Shown piece after piece: positions 35,957 through 45,385 of a stretch of 64,000 bases of DNA. A program made the position numbers and the translations under genes. The notes under the pieces are model-generated. The model did no database searches. It saw only the letters and a program-made list of their open reading frames with translations, and was not told where the DNA came from. The DNA comes from Sulfurovum xiamenensis (GTDB lineage: Bacteria > Campylobacterota > Campylobacteria > Campylobacterales > Sulfurovaceae): the NCBI RefSeq assembly GCF_030347995.1, contig NZ_JAQIBC010000003.1, positions 1-64,000 on the forward strand, read 5' to 3'. Positions within the stretch are counted from its first letter, which is position 1, and each line of letters starts with the position of its first letter.

Positions 35957-37059
35957 TGCACTCTCTTTTTGGAGGTATCTATAAAGACAAAACAGTCCTT
36001 GTAACAGGTCATACCGGTTTTAAGGGGTCCTGGCTTGTGTATTGGCTGAAAGAGATGGGTGCAAAAGTGGTAGGGTACTCACTTGAAGCTCCTACTACTC
36101 CAAATCATCTCAGTCTACTTGAGCTAGATATTACTTCTATTATTGGTGATATTAGAGATCAACAAAAATTAGATGAGACATTTGCTGCATATAAACCAGA
36201 TATTGTTTTTCATCTGGCTGCACAACCTCTTGTAAGACTCTCGTACGATGAACCAGTTGAAACCTATGAAACAAACGTTATGGGGACATTAAAAGTATTA
36301 GAGGCTTGCCGTAAAACAGACTCTGTAAAAGCCATAGTCAATATCACAAGTGATAAAGCCTATGAAAATAAAGAGTGGATATGGGGATATAGAGAGAATG
36401 ATCCTATGGGCGGGTATGACCCATACAGTTCCTCCAAAGGATGTGCTGAACTATTGGCTTCGAGTTATAGAAACTCATACTTCAACCTAAATGACTATGG
36501 TAATAAGCACAATACATTGTTGGCAAGTTGCAGAGCCGGTAATGTTATAGGTGGTGGTGATTGGGCTCAAGATAGACTCATCACTGATATCATGGTAGCA
36601 GTGAGCAAAGGTGAAAAAGTAAAAATAAGAAATCCCTATGCAACAAGACCTTGGCAGCATGTTTTAGAGCCGTTAAGTGGCTACCTTCATATCGGTCAAA
36701 AACTACTTGAGGGAAAAAAAGAGTTTGCAGAAGGCTGGAACTTCGGACCATCTGATGAAGGTTCCATTACTGTAGAAGAAGTTGTAAAGTATATTCAGCA
36801 GTACTGGGATAAGATAGAGTATGAACTGAACCAAAGTGAAGATCATCCTCATGAAGCAAACTTACTAAAGTTAGACTGTTCAAAAGCACATATCAGACTA
36901 AAATGGACAGATGTATGGGATAGTCAAAAAACATTTGATAAAATGACTTCATGGTATAAATCTTATTATGAAAATGGAAAGATTTTAACGCAAGAAGATC
37001 TGGACTGTTATATATCTGATGCAAAAGTTAAAAAGATAGAGTGGGCTGAAAGTAAGTAA
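35956..37059 (+). CDS. rfbG: CDP-glucose 4,6-dehydratase
   Basis: A 367-residue short-chain dehydrogenase-fold enzyme making CDP-4-keto-6-deoxyglucose. The NAD-binding motif is VTGHTGFKGSWL (about residues 17-28), the substrate loop VFHLAAQPLVRLSYDEP, and the catalytic Tyr/Lys lie in YDPYSSSKGCAE. I start at the ATG in TAATG at 35956; an ATG two codons upstream is also possible. The stop again overlaps the next start. Confidence 0.93.
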   Translation: MHSLFGGIYKDKTVLVTGHTGFKGSWLVYWLKEMGAKVVGYSLEAPTTPNHLSLLELDITSIIGDIRDQQKLDETFAAYKPDIVFHLAAQPLVRLSYDEPVETYETNVMGTLKVLEACRKTDSVKAIVNITSDKAYENKEWIWGYRENDPMGGYDPYSSSKGCAELLASSYRNSYFNLNDYGNKHNTLLASCRAGNVIGGGDWAQDRLITDIMVAVSKGEKVKIRNPYATRPWQHVLEPLSGYLHIGQKLLEGKKEFAEGWNFGPSDEGSITVEEVVKYIQQYWDKIEYELNQSEDHPHEANLLKLDCSKAHIRLKWTDVWDSQKTFDKMTSWYKSYYENGKILTQEDLDCYISDAKVKKIEWAESK

Positions 37060-37934
37060 TGACAATTTTACTGAGCGGTGCAACTGGATTTTTAGGGAGT
37101 TATCTTTTAAAGAGATTTATGCAAGAAGGCTTTGATGTCATTGCATTAACAAGATCAACTTCAGATACCTACAGAATCAAAGAACTGCTTAGTACAATTA
37201 CATATTATGATGTCGACACAACAGAAATAAAAGAGATATTCAAAAAGCACAATATTGATATTGTAGTGAACACAGTTACAGACTATGGTAGATCAAATAG
37301 TCGAATATCAAGTATTTTAGAGACCAACCTAATGTTTTCTGTAAGACTTCTTGAGAATGCCGTAGAAAACAATGTAAAAACCTTTATCAATACAGATACC
37401 TTGCTTGAAAAAGAGATCAATGCATATGCATTATCAAAAAACCAATTGGTTCAATGGATGCAATTTTTATCTGATAAGATCAATATGATAAACATCAAAA
37501 TAGAGCATATGTATGGTCCGTTGGATGATGACAACAAGTTTATCTATTGGGTCATCAATCAGTTACAACAAAATGTAGAAAAGATCGATCTAACAAATGG
37601 TGTCCAAAAAAGAGATTTTATTTATATTGATGATGTTGTTGAAGCATATATGACAATTATTATTAACATAGAAAAATTCTCCTCTTATGAAGAGTTTGAG
37701 TTGGGCAGCGGAGATGCTATAGAAGTAAAAGAGTTTTTGAATCTTGTCTACAATGAGATAAGTCAAAAACAAGTATTGACCACAAAACTGAACTTTGGTG
37801 CAGTTGAATATCGTCCTAAAGAGAATATGTGTATGGAAGCAGACATTTCAAAACTACTATCTTTGGGATGGGAACCAAGTGTAAAGCTTGAAGAAGGAAT
37901 AAAAAAAATATTAAATGGAGAGTTAAGTGACTAA
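37059..37934 (+). CDS. NAD-dependent epimerase/dehydratase, probable CDP-sugar 4-reductase (RfbS/RfbJ-like)
   Basis: A 291-residue SDR enzyme. It has the Rossmann motif LSGATGFLGSYLL, the catalytic Tyr/Lys as YALSK and Thr in FINTDT, and KRDFIYIDDVVEAY. The position between rfbG and rfbH suggests the 4-keto reduction that yields CDP-paratose (RfbS) or CDP-abequose (RfbJ). With an rfbE-like 2-epimerase downstream, the RfbS role is more likely. It is more diverged than its neighbours, so the product stereochemistry is open. It overlaps rfbH by eight bases. Confidence 0.7.
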   Translation: MTILLSGATGFLGSYLLKRFMQEGFDVIALTRSTSDTYRIKELLSTITYYDVDTTEIKEIFKKHNIDIVVNTVTDYGRSNSRISSILETNLMFSVRLLENAVENNVKTFINTDTLLEKEINAYALSKNQLVQWMQFLSDKINMINIKIEHMYGPLDDDNKFIYWVINQLQQNVEKIDLTNGVQKRDFIYIDDVVEAYMTIIINIEKFSSYEEFELGSGDAIEVKEFLNLVYNEISQKQVLTTKLNFGAVEYRPKENMCMEADISKLLSLGWEPSVKLEEGIKKILNGELSD

Positions 37935-39261
37935 GCAAGAACAATTAAAACAAGAGATTCTACAAAAGACAAAAGAGTATTATGAACTGGTACATAAACC
38001 ACAACAAACCAAAGCGTTTGTAGAAGGTGAGAGCAGAGTTAATTATGCCGGTCGTGTCTTTGATGAAACAGAGATGCAATATCTTGTGGATAGTTCATTG
38101 GACTTTTGGTTGACGTACGGAGATTACTCTAAAAAGTTTGAAAAGAAACTTTCTGAATACCTTGGGGTTCGCTGGGCATTTTTGGTGAACAGTGGAAGTT
38201 CTGCTAATTTACTTGCTTTTTATGCACTCACTTCTCCTCTTCTAAATGAGAGACAAGTTAAACGTGGTGATGAAGTGATCACTGTAGCTGCAGGGTTCCC
38301 AACAACGGTTGCACCTATCGTTCAGTATGGAGCTATTCCTGTATTTGTAGATATGGAACTTACTCACTTTAATATGGATGTTACACAATTAGAAAAGGCA
38401 TTAAGCCCTAAGACTAAAGCTATTATGATAGCACATACTTTAGGTAATCCTTTTAACATCAAAGCTATTAAAGAGTTCTGCGACAAACATAATCTTTGGT
38501 TAATAGAAGACAACTGCGATGCACTTGGCTCTACTTATGAAGGAAAGCCTACGGGGACATGGGGAGACATAGGAACATCTAGTTTTTACCCTCCACATCA
38601 TATGACTATGGGTGAAGGTGGAGCTACTTATACAGATAATCCTCTACTTAAAAAGATCATGCTCTCTATGCGTGACTGGGGAAGAGATTGCTGGTGTGAA
38701 AGTGGTGTAGATAATACTTGTGGAAAACGCTTTTCTATGAGCTTTGGGTCACTACCAAAAGGGTATGATCATAAGTATGTCTACTCTCACTTTGGTTTTA
38801 ACCTCAAAGTATCTGACATGCAGGCAGCAGTGGGTGTTGCCCAACTTGAAAAGTTCCCTAGCTTTGTAGAAAAACGTAAGGAAAACTATAAAAAACTTTA
38901 TGATGGACTCAAAGATGTACAAGAGTTGATCTTGGTAGAAAAACAGCCTAACTCAGATCCGAGTTGGTTTGGGTTTATGATGACACTGAAAGATGGTGTG
39001 AAGTTCACAAGAAATGAGATCGTTGAGTTTCTTGAGAACAATAACATCCAAACAAGAAACCTTTTTGCAGGGAATATGTTGAGCCACCCCCTCTTCGACA
39101 GCCTGAATGAAGATGAAGAGTATAGAGTCGTCGGAGAATTAACAAATACAGATATTATCATGAATAATAGTTTCTGGATAGGTCTATATCCTGGTATGGG
39201 AGATGATGCTATTAATTATATGATCAAAAAGATCAGAGAATTTGTAAAGGCTAATGTATGA
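37927..39261 (+). CDS. rfbH: CDP-4-keto-6-deoxyglucose 3-dehydratase
   Basis: A 444-residue PMP- and [2Fe-2S]-dependent enzyme (E1, DdhC) that removes the 3-hydroxyl, creating the 3-deoxy sugar. It has the aminotransferase fold but His instead of the PLP-binding Lys (SSFYPPHHMTMGEGG, about 218-232). Four cysteines, C197, C255, C257 and C265, have the exact C-x57-C-x-C-x7-C spacing of the family's iron-sulfur site. It starts with GTG. The E3 reductase partner (RfbI/DdhD) is not in this window. Confidence 0.94.
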   Translation: MTKQEQLKQEILQKTKEYYELVHKPQQTKAFVEGESRVNYAGRVFDETEMQYLVDSSLDFWLTYGDYSKKFEKKLSEYLGVRWAFLVNSGSSANLLAFYALTSPLLNERQVKRGDEVITVAAGFPTTVAPIVQYGAIPVFVDMELTHFNMDVTQLEKALSPKTKAIMIAHTLGNPFNIKAIKEFCDKHNLWLIEDNCDALGSTYEGKPTGTWGDIGTSSFYPPHHMTMGEGGATYTDNPLLKKIMLSMRDWGRDCWCESGVDNTCGKRFSMSFGSLPKGYDHKYVYSHFGFNLKVSDMQAAVGVAQLEKFPSFVEKRKENYKKLYDGLKDVQELILVEKQPNSDPSWFGFMMTLKDGVKFTRNEIVEFLENNNIQTRNLFAGNMLSHPLFDSLNEDEEYRVVGELTNTDIIMNNSFWIGLYPGMGDDAINYMIKKIREFVKANV

Positions 39262-40295
39262 AGTACTTGATTACAGGGGGATGTGGTTTTTTAGGATCAA
39301 ACATTGCAAGTGAGATTTTAAAAAGAGGTGATGAGCTTGTCATATTTGATAGCCTTTATAGATTTGGTAGTTATCAAAATAAAGAGTGGCTTGAATCTCA
39401 AGGAGAATTTGTATTTATTCATGGGGATATAAGAAATACGAACGATGTAGAAAGAACTATCAAAACACATAAACCTGATGTGATCTATCATCTTGCAGGA
39501 CAAGTTGCTATGACCACTTCGATTTCCGATCCAAGAATGGACTTTGAAGTCAATGTAGGTGGTAGCTTTAACCTGCTTAATGCCGTAAGATTATATAGCC
39601 CTGAATCAACTATCATCTATTCATCGACGAATAAGGTCTATGGTGACTTAGAACAGTTTGATTATGAAGAGACAGAGACAAGATATAAGTGTATTGATAA
39701 GCCAAATGGATTCGATGAGAATGTAAATCTAGACTTCCACTCTCCTTACGGTACCTCAAAAGGGAGTGCAGACCAATACATGCTTGATTTCGCTCGTATC
39801 TATGGACTTAAAACAGTTGTTTTTAGACACTCTTCTATGTTTGGTGGAAGACAATTCGCAACATTTGATCAAGGTTGGCTAGGTTGGTTTACAACACAGG
39901 CAATTCAGATAAAAGAAGGTATTCTAAAAGAACCTTTTACGATCTCTGGAAATGGTAAACAAGTCAGGGATCTTCTTTATGCTGATGATGTTGTAGCTCT
40001 TTATCTCAAAGCGGCAGAAAAAATAGAGACTATTAAAGGTCAAGCATTCAATGTCGGAGGAGGAATGGAAAATTCATCTTCCCTGCTTGAACTTTTTAGT
40101 TTCTTAGAATCAGAATTAAACATTAAGATGACTTATATTCAACTTCCTCCAAGAGAATCAGACCAAAGGGTATTCGTCGCAGATATAACAAAAGCAAAAG
40201 AGTTAATAGGCTGGGAACCAAAGGTTTCTAAAGAAGAAGGTATTCGAAAAATGATTGAGTGGGTTAATTTTGAAAAAAGAGCAAAAAATGATTGA
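39258..40295 (+). CDS. rfbE: CDP-paratose 2-epimerase (CDP-tyvelose synthase)
   Basis: A 345-residue SDR epimerase. The Rossmann motif is ITGGCGFLGSNIA; catalytic residues lie in YSSTNKVYGD and SPYGTSKGSADQY. The segment RQFATFDQGWLGWFTTQA is characteristic of the RfbE group that interconverts CDP-paratose and CDP-tyvelose. It overlaps rfbH by four bases (ATGA). Confidence 0.87.
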   Translation: MKYLITGGCGFLGSNIASEILKRGDELVIFDSLYRFGSYQNKEWLESQGEFVFIHGDIRNTNDVERTIKTHKPDVIYHLAGQVAMTTSISDPRMDFEVNVGGSFNLLNAVRLYSPESTIIYSSTNKVYGDLEQFDYEETETRYKCIDKPNGFDENVNLDFHSPYGTSKGSADQYMLDFARIYGLKTVVFRHSSMFGGRQFATFDQGWLGWFTTQAIQIKEGILKEPFTISGNGKQVRDLLYADDVVALYLKAAEKIETIKGQAFNVGGGMENSSSLLELFSFLESELNIKMTYIQLPPRESDQRVFVADITKAKELIGWEPKVSKEEGIRKMIEWVNFEKRAKND

Positions 40296-40443
40296 TATAT
40301 TGATTCCTACATTCAACAGAGCCAAAGACTTAGAAAAAAATTTGGATCTTCTTGTCAAGCAGATTAACAAGTATAATTTGAATGAAAAGATTGCAATTTC
40401 AATATCTGATAATACTTCTGACAATGAAACAGATTCTCTTTGA
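40288..40443 (+). pseudogene. Truncated GT2 glycosyltransferase N-terminus
   Basis: An ATG at 40288, inside the rfbE 3' end, opens the first ~50 residues of a family 2 glycosyltransferase (IDILIPTFNRAKDLEKNL, then ISISDNTSD). At about 40430 the sequence switches into a remnant of an rfbH-type gene in another frame and stops at 40443. The rest of the enzyme, including the D-x-D region, is absent. Confidence 0.75.
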
Positions 40444-40600
40444 TAGCTTGATTGAAAATAATAAGTATAAAGTAATTGGTGAATTAAAAAATACAGATAA
40501 GATCATGAATTTAGTTTTAGGATCGATTTGTACCCAGGAGTGAAGGATGAGGCTATTAGTTATATGATTCAAATAATTAAAGTATATATTTCAAGTAAAA
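40436..40600 (+). pseudogene. Decayed 3' end of an rfbH-like gene
   Basis: The DNA aligns to the last ~165 bases of rfbH (39091-39258) with scattered substitutions: LFDSLIENNKYKVIGELKNT here against LFDSLNEDEEYRVVGELTNT there. After DKIMN, small insertions and deletions break the frame (TAG at 40519 in the realigned frame). Divergence is too high for a recent copy of the neighbouring gene, so a second rfbH-type gene probably stood here. Confidence 0.7.
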
Positions 40601-40613
40601 AAATAGGTATACA

Positions 40614-41324
40614 ATGATGATTTTATTAAAAAAATATATAAACTATATAAAAAATAAGATTTATAGTTTATTGGGACTAAATTTATTAAAACAAGAAGCG
40701 ATGCTTCGGTTAGCTTTAAAAGAAGAAGGGCTAAATTATAAAAATTTTGATATTAAAATCGATCATGTTAATGGATTCAACTATATAAATGGTATTAAGT
40801 TACCAGTGATATATCCAAAATCTTTTTTTCAAAAAGCAAAAAAATTACATACATCAGAAAAGATATTAACCTATTACTTTAATGGGAATATGTCTGATAC
40901 TGGTGGAAGAAAAAAAATGTTGTCAAAATTTTTTAATCGGAATTCTAAATTAGTTGAATCAGATTATGGTAGATCCAGATTTACAAAGAATAAATTCAAT
41001 AACCATTATTATTCAGAACTATCGACTTCAAAGTTTGGATTATGTCCGCATCAAAAAGATTTTGTAGGTAATCCTGAAACAATGTGGACGTATAGGTTTA
41101 TTGAGTGCTGTATGGTCCTTACTGTTCCTGTTATTTTTAAAGAAACGCCTCTTGGTGAGAAGTTTCTAAAAGGGTTTTATTATATTAATGATGAAGAGGC
41201 TTTATCAGATAGAATTTCATATGATCATGATAAAGCATTAAGAAATTTTGAATTATGTGTAGAAAAATATTCTTTATCACTGGATGTGATTTTAAAATTA
41301 TATAATGGTAAAAGAGATAATTAA
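40614..41324 (+). CDS. Exostosin-like (GT47-type) glycosyltransferase
   Basis: A 236-residue protein. The C-terminal half has the exostosin pattern: SKFGLCPHQKDF, TMWTYRFIECCMVLTVPVIF, and a following GFYYINDEEAL. The N-terminal acceptor domain is short. The gene is very AT-rich (about 28-30% G+C by eye) and has a weak ribosome site, in contrast to rfbFGHE. Probably adds one sugar to the locus glycan. Confidence 0.6.
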   Translation: MMILLKKYINYIKNKIYSLLGLNLLKQEAMLRLALKEEGLNYKNFDIKIDHVNGFNYINGIKLPVIYPKSFFQKAKKLHTSEKILTYYFNGNMSDTGGRKKMLSKFFNRNSKLVESDYGRSRFTKNKFNNHYYSELSTSKFGLCPHQKDFVGNPETMWTYRFIECCMVLTVPVIFKETPLGEKFLKGFYYINDEEALSDRISYDHDKALRNFELCVEKYSLSLDVILKLYNGKRDN

Positions 41325-42681
41325 ATATATTAAAATGTTGATTCAAAAATTAAAATCCCTCAAAAACCAAAAAGGCTTTATGAAGTACTTTAAAAATACC
41401 TCTTGGCTTTTTGCAGAAAAGGTCTTAAGAATGATCGTAGGACTTTTTGTTGGCATTTGGATAGCAAGGTATTTAGGTCCTGAACAATTTGGTTTATTTT
41501 CTTATGCACAAAGCTTTGTAGGACTTTTTACGGCCATCGCTACCTTAGGGTTAGACGGAATTGTTATACGAGAGCTTGTCAGAGATGAGAGTAAGCGAGA
41601 TGTGCTTTTAGGAACAGCTTTTAGGCTTAAACTTGTGGGGGCATTGCTAGTTTTACTTTTTTTGGCTGTGGCAGTTAATTTTACCTCGAATGATCATTAT
41701 ACAAATATGTTGATATATATCATTGCATCTGCGACTATATTTCAAAGTTTGAATGTGATAGATATGTATTTTCAAAGTAAAGTATTAAGTAAATATGTAG
41801 TTTATTCAAACATCATATCTTTGTTTATATCAACTATGATTAAAATCACTCTTCTTCTTAACGAAGCAGCTTTAATAGCTTTTGTTTGGGTAGTGTTGTT
41901 TGATAGTATTGTATTGGCTTTAGGACTTTTGTATTTTTATTTATATAATCACCTTTCTTTAAAGTCATGGAAGTTTGAAAAGGGTATGGCTCAAATCTTA
42001 CTAAAAAATAGTTGGCCTCTAATTTTTGGTTCTATAGCAGCTACTCTTTATATGAAAATAGATCAAGTGATGATTAAAGAGATGTTAGGCAGCGAAGCAG
42101 TTGGATATTATGTAGTAGCAGTTAAACTAAGCGAAGTATGGTTAATTATAACTATTGTATTGACTCAATCATTTGCTCCATCAATTATTAATGCAAAAAA
42201 AAATAATAATAAACTATATTTAGAGAGGGTACAGGCTATATATAATTTATTAATTAAAATATCAGTATTTATATCAATAATAATTTTTGTTTTTTCAAAA
42301 GATATTATTACTTTATTATATGGAAAAGAATATACATCGAGTATAGAAATATTAAATATTTATATTTGGTCTATTGTATTTGTTTTTTTAAGTAATGGTT
42401 CTTGGGCATACTACTTAAATGAGAATTTACAAAAATTAGCGAGTATGAGACTTATTTATGGTGCATTTATAAATATCGTTTTGAATATATATTTTATTGA
42501 GTATTTTGGTTTAGTAGGTGCTGCATACTCAACACTCATTTCATATTCAATATCAAGCTACTTTGTAAATTTCTTTTATAAAAAGACAAGGTTAAACTTT
42601 ATGTTACAAACAAAATCCATTATCAATATATTTAATATAAATACTTGGCTACATCCAATTGAACCTAAAAATAAAAGATGA
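41305..42681 (+). CDS. Wzx-type oligosaccharide flippase
   Basis: A protein of up to 458 residues with about twelve to fourteen membrane segments and the polysaccharide-transport signature GIWIARYLGPEQFGLFSYAQSF near the N-terminus. It would flip lipid-linked glycan to the periplasm, where PglB acts. The first ATG overlaps the previous gene by 20 bases; ATG codons at 41335 and 41380 are alternatives, the last lying just before the first conserved segment. In the standard Campylobacter pgl system the flippase is the ABC protein PglK, so a Wzx here is a difference. Confidence 0.8.
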   Translation: MVKEIIKYIKMLIQKLKSLKNQKGFMKYFKNTSWLFAEKVLRMIVGLFVGIWIARYLGPEQFGLFSYAQSFVGLFTAIATLGLDGIVIRELVRDESKRDVLLGTAFRLKLVGALLVLLFLAVAVNFTSNDHYTNMLIYIIASATIFQSLNVIDMYFQSKVLSKYVVYSNIISLFISTMIKITLLLNEAALIAFVWVVLFDSIVLALGLLYFYLYNHLSLKSWKFEKGMAQILLKNSWPLIFGSIAATLYMKIDQVMIKEMLGSEAVGYYVVAVKLSEVWLIITIVLTQSFAPSIINAKKNNNKLYLERVQAIYNLLIKISVFISIIIFVFSKDIITLLYGKEYTSSIEILNIYIWSIVFVFLSNGSWAYYLNENLQKLASMRLIYGAFINIVLNIYFIEYFGLVGAAYSTLISYSISSYFVNFFYKKTRLNFMLQTKSIINIFNINTWLHPIEPKNKR

Positions 42682-42711
42682 GCATATTAGTTAAATTATA
42701 AAAGGAAGACT

Positions 42712-43533
42712 ATGATAAATAAAATAAAATTAGGTCTATATCATATTTATATATATATATTTAAAAATACCAATAGATATATACATATTTATTGGTTTAA
42801 TAGAAAGGTCAATTTTGGAGATTCGATAAACCTATATATTGTTAAGAACTTATCAAAGAAAAAACCTATTTGGATATATCCAAAGTATTGGTTATCAGAC
42901 AATTATTTATGCATTGGTTCAATTCTACAAGAAGCGTCTGGAAATAGTATTGTATGGGGTTCAGGTTTTATTTCAGATAATATTTCACAAGTAAAAAAAC
43001 CTAAAAAAATCTATGCTGTTAGAGGTCCAAAAACACGACAAAAATTATTAGACTTTGGTATAGATTGCCCTAAGGTCTATGGTGACCCTGCATTATTGTT
43101 ACCTAAAATTTATTCTCCAAAAATTGAAAAAAAATATAAGCTTGGTATAATTCCCCACTATATTGATAAAGGGCATAGTTGGTTAAAGAGTATAGAAGAT
43201 GAAAACGATATAAAACTATTAGATATTCAAGAACATAACCCGCTAAAATTTATAGATGATTTGTTAAGTTGCGAAAATATTGCTTCAAGTTCCTTACATG
43301 GATTAATAGTATCGGATGCTTATGGAATACCATCTATTTGGATAAAATTATCTAATAATATAATAGGCGATGATTTTAAATTTTATGATTATTTTGAATC
43401 GGTCAAACGTTTGAATGAAAAACCCATTAAGATAATTTCTACTTCGCGAGTAGAAGATATTTTAAAATTTAAGAAACATTATAAAATTGATATAGACTTA
43501 GACAGATTAATGGAATCCTGTCCGTTTCGTTAA
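42712..43533 (+). CDS. Polysaccharide pyruvyl transferase family protein
   Basis: A 273-residue protein of the CsaB/polysaccharide pyruvyl transferase family, which adds ketal pyruvate to sugars. Seen are NFGDSINLYI, VWGSGFIS, AVRGPKTRQKLLDFGIDCP with GDPALLLP, and SSSLHGLIVSDAYGIPS. AAAGGAAG precedes the ATG. The acceptor cannot be predicted. Confidence 0.8.
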   Translation: MINKIKLGLYHIYIYIFKNTNRYIHIYWFNRKVNFGDSINLYIVKNLSKKKPIWIYPKYWLSDNYLCIGSILQEASGNSIVWGSGFISDNISQVKKPKKIYAVRGPKTRQKLLDFGIDCPKVYGDPALLLPKIYSPKIEKKYKLGIIPHYIDKGHSWLKSIEDENDIKLLDIQEHNPLKFIDDLLSCENIASSSLHGLIVSDAYGIPSIWIKLSNNIIGDDFKFYDYFESVKRLNEKPIKIISTSRVEDILKFKKHYKIDIDLDRLMESCPFR

Positions 43534-43562
43534 AATACATCAATTATAAAGGACGAAAATAA

Positions 43563-44381
43563 ATGGATTATAAAGAAATTCCAATTTTTATTATAAATCT
43601 AAAAAAAGATAAACAAAAAAAAGAGAATATGCAAAAGTATTGTGAAAAAAACAAGCTAACACCAATATTTACAGAAGCTATATACGGTGATGAGCTAAGC
43701 GAAGACACAATATCACAAGTTTACTCTAAAGACTTAGCTTTAAAATATTTTGGTAGAGAATTAACAAAAGGTGAAATAGGCACTGCGTTAAGTCACTTAG
43801 AGATATATAGGCAAATTATAGATCAAAACATCCAGGAAGCTTTAATCTTAGAAGATGATGTAGATTTTAAAATAAATCATCAAGACTTGATAGATATAGT
43901 AACGAAATTACCTAATGATTGGGAGTGTATTATGCTTGGGCACCATACAAAAAGGTCACGAGATATAGATACATTAGCTTCCTTTTGGAATAAAATACAA
44001 ATAAATGACAAGCTAAAATGTGTACGATTTGCTGAGCAGCCTTTTGGTGGATATGGTTATATTATAAATAAAGATGGTGTATTAAAGAGGTTAAATGATT
44101 TTAAAATTATAGATAGACCTATTGATCATTGGGATGATAAAAAACTCAACTTGTATGGTGCTTATCCATCGATTATTAAAATAAATGAATATTTCTCAGA
44201 CTATAGCTCTTTGGATCTAGAAAGAAGTAAGATGGATGAAACAACAATCAGAACATCTTTTGAAAGATTTAAAGATAGAATACAATTACTTTTAAGAACG
44301 TTACACCTATTTGAAGCATTTTTCATTTTAAAATCTTTTTTTATACAATTTAAAATATTGAATAAATATAAATCTCACTAA
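43563..44381 (+). CDS. Family 25 glycosyltransferase
   Basis: A 272-residue enzyme of the LPS/Lgt type. Typical parts are IFIINLKKDKQKKENM at the start, LTKGEIGTALSHLEIYRQI, and LILEDDVDF with the D-x-D-like metal site; FGGYGYIINKDG follows. Family 25 enzymes often add galactose to lipooligosaccharide, but the donor here is unknown. Confidence 0.85.
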   Translation: MDYKEIPIFIINLKKDKQKKENMQKYCEKNKLTPIFTEAIYGDELSEDTISQVYSKDLALKYFGRELTKGEIGTALSHLEIYRQIIDQNIQEALILEDDVDFKINHQDLIDIVTKLPNDWECIMLGHHTKRSRDIDTLASFWNKIQINDKLKCVRFAEQPFGGYGYIINKDGVLKRLNDFKIIDRPIDHWDDKKLNLYGAYPSIIKINEYFSDYSSLDLERSKMDETTIRTSFERFKDRIQLLLRTLHLFEAFFILKSFFIQFKILNKYKSH

Positions 44382-44433
44382 GAAAGATACAATATATGAC
44401 CTATAAATCAGATAGTATAAAATATGTGAGAAT

Positions 44434-45372
44434 ATGATGAAAAACTGTTTAGCACCAATAGTTATATTTACCTACAGAAGACTTATTAATCAAACTATTG
44501 AAAGTTTGTTAAGTAATGAATTAGCTCAAGATAGTGAATTATATATTTTTTCTGATGGAAGTAAAAATGAAAATGACTTAGAAGATGTAATTGAAGTACG
44601 AAAATATTTACAAACCATAGAAGGTTTTAAAAGTATTAAGATTATTGAATCTGAAGTAAATAAAGGTCTTGCAGACTCAATTATTGATGGGGTAACGCAA
44701 GTTATTGATAAATATGGAAAAGTCATTGTTCTGGAAGATGATTTAATAGTATCTACAGATTTTTTAGAATATATGAATGGTGCTTTAAATTTTTATGAAA
44801 AAGACAAAAAAATCTGGTCTATATCTGGGTATGGGCCAAAGTTACCATGTCTTGCAAATTATAATGATGATATATATCTTACGGTTAGAGGATCATCTTG
44901 GGGTTGGGCTACATGGAAAGATAGATGGAATACTATCGATTGGCATATAAAAGATTGGAATACTTTTCAGAAAAACAAAGATTTGATTGAAAAATTTAAT
45001 TTAGGTGGTAATGATCTGTATAAAATGCTTGAGTTACAAATGCTTGGTAAGATTGATTCTTGGGCGATACGATGGTGTTATAATCAGTTTAAATTTGATT
45101 CTTATACTGTTTATCCTAAAAAATCAAAAATCATTAATGATGGATTTAGTGATGAAAAAGGTACACACAATAGTGGGGTAAATAACAAATGGATTACAGA
45201 ACTCGATAACAAAACAATAACCTTTAACGATACTACTATCAAAAAAGAAATTATTGAATGTTTTCAGCATTATCACAATTTGAGCTTGATAACAAAGATA
45301 GGATATTTTTTAAAAAAAAATACTGGCTATAAAATAGCTAAGAAATTCTATAAATATTTAAAAAATCAATAA
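44434..45372 (+). CDS. GT-A fold glycosyltransferase
   Basis: A 312-residue enzyme: APIVIFTYRRLINQTIESL at the start, then VIVLEDDLIVSTDFLEYMN with the acidic metal motif, and GSSWGWATWKDRW, a block found in bacterial proteins distantly related to GlcNAc-transferase I. It is AT-rich and belongs to the run of accessory transferases. Donor and acceptor are unknown. Confidence 0.75.
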   Translation: MMKNCLAPIVIFTYRRLINQTIESLLSNELAQDSELYIFSDGSKNENDLEDVIEVRKYLQTIEGFKSIKIIESEVNKGLADSIIDGVTQVIDKYGKVIVLEDDLIVSTDFLEYMNGALNFYEKDKKIWSISGYGPKLPCLANYNDDIYLTVRGSSWGWATWKDRWNTIDWHIKDWNTFQKNKDLIEKFNLGGNDLYKMLELQMLGKIDSWAIRWCYNQFKFDSYTVYPKKSKIINDGFSDEKGTHNSGVNNKWITELDNKTITFNDTTIKKEIIECFQHYHNLSLITKIGYFLKKNTGYKIAKKFYKYLKNQ

Positions 45373-45385
45373 AAAGAAGGAATTC

